This document shows, one piece after another, positions 63,430-64,000 of a DNA stretch of 64,000 nucleotides. The notes under the pieces are model-generated. The model did not search any database. It was not told the origin of the DNA and saw only the letters and a list, made by a program, of their open reading frames with translations. This DNA comes from Tragulus kanchil. Taxonomy: Eukaryota; Chordata; Mammalia; Artiodactyla; Tragulidae. The translations under genes were made by a program, and so were the position numbers. Numbering within the stretch: the stretch's first letter is position 1; every line of letters starts with the position of its first letter. The stretch covers positions 249,919,330 through 249,983,329 of the forward strand of contig JAIOJX010000026.1 in NCBI GenBank assembly GCA_022376925.1. Reading direction: 5' to 3'.

Positions 63430-63850
63430 TATGCCTATCTCCCTAAATAGACTGTAAGCATTTCAAGACCATGATTATGTTCTGTTTTGGTTACCTGCAG
63501 TATCTAACCAGTAGGTTCTTCATAAAGGTTTGGAGAAAAAAATGAGTGAATGGGGTAGTAATCCATTCTCCTACCGTACATCTGTACCTAATCTCACTCT
63601 TTCACTACTTAAAACCTTTCCATGGTTTTCCACTACTCTTAGGGTAAACAGAACTCTTGCCATGACTGCAAGGCCTGCATGCCCACAGGGCCTTGTACTA
63701 GCACTCACTGCTGGCTACACTGGCTGGTTTTCATGTTTGAATCTTCCCCCTCTATCTCCAGCTCCCCAGGTATGTGATTAAACCTTATTTCTTATTTCAG
63801 AACTCCCTGAAACATCACTTCCTCCAGGAATCTCATTTCCTTTGCTTTTT
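63430..63850 (+). repeat. L2-like remnants
   Basis: AGACTGTAAGCATTTCAAGA resembles the L2 3' end. A second part, CTTAAAACCTTTCCATGGTT through TGCCATGACTGCAAGGCC to GAAACATCACTTCCTCCAGG, follows the sense L2 order. Confidence 0.55.
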
Positions 63851-64000
63851 ATAGATTGAATTTTTTTTTTTAGCACTTCCCTTTGTAAATATAAAAAGGT
63901 CTTCAGCACAAGATTGCAAGCTATATGGGGAGGAGACCATTTCCACTGTATTTCAGTACCTTGCGTAGAGCAGGAACCCAGTAGTTAATATGTTGAGTGA

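Overview
The window is nuclear DNA of a ruminant artiodactyl (pecoran-like). The evidence is interspersed repeats: many Bov-tA/Bov-A SINEs, which are ruminant-specific, plus CHR-type tRNA-Glu SINEs and L1, L2 and MIR copies. There is no operon structure and no long conserved ORF except one retrocopy. I see no multi-exon gene I can name. The window reads as intergenic or deep intronic DNA, AT-rich, with one GC/CpG-rich block at about 30.96-31.3 kb.

The most striking feature is architectural. By hand alignment, 19 direct duplications of about 1.03-1.2 kb run from position 1 to 61472. In each, copy B starts within 0-49 bases of the end of copy A. The copies are identical or differ mainly by homopolymer indels. 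Removing the second copies would shorten the window by about 21 kb, roughly one third. Several junction fillers look like corrupted versions of the true flank. This fits overlapping contig ends joined without being merged, so a false-duplication assembly artefact, far better than biology. Chains of overlapping duplications (13.4-18.7 kb, 18.7-22.6 kb, 22.8-26.9 kb, 32.5-38.9 kb) make some segments appear three times.

Layout: 1-7.6 kb, Bov-tA SINEs, MIR, L2, a perfect 16-bp hairpin and a SINE carrying a 73-bp insert that recurs 1.17 kb away. 7.7-11.2 kb, old L1 in both orientations and a GC-rich SINE. 11.2-22.6 kb, mostly single-copy DNA with MIRs, a CHR SINE with a perfect 16-bp target-site duplication and a candidate 107-bp exon. 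22.7-30.8 kb, CHR SINE, Bov-tA, L2 and an ERV LTR. 30.9-36.3 kb, an L1 5'UTR-like block followed by a separate 3' L1 ORF2 fragment, both on the minus strand. 36.6-44 kb, SINEs, a good L2, MIRs and an unassigned 130-aa ORF region. 44-53.7 kb, a long minus-strand L1M interrupted by SINEs. 55.8-58.5 kb, an RPL17 processed retrocopy with an intact 184-codon frame and a corrupted partial upstream copy. 58.8-64 kb, a young SINE, Bov-tA, L1 and L2 remnants.

Apart from the RPL17 retrocopy, nothing supports an expressed protein. I found no evidence of a new defence or metabolic system; the unusual items are the duplications, the SINE subfamily, the hairpin and the exon-like segment.
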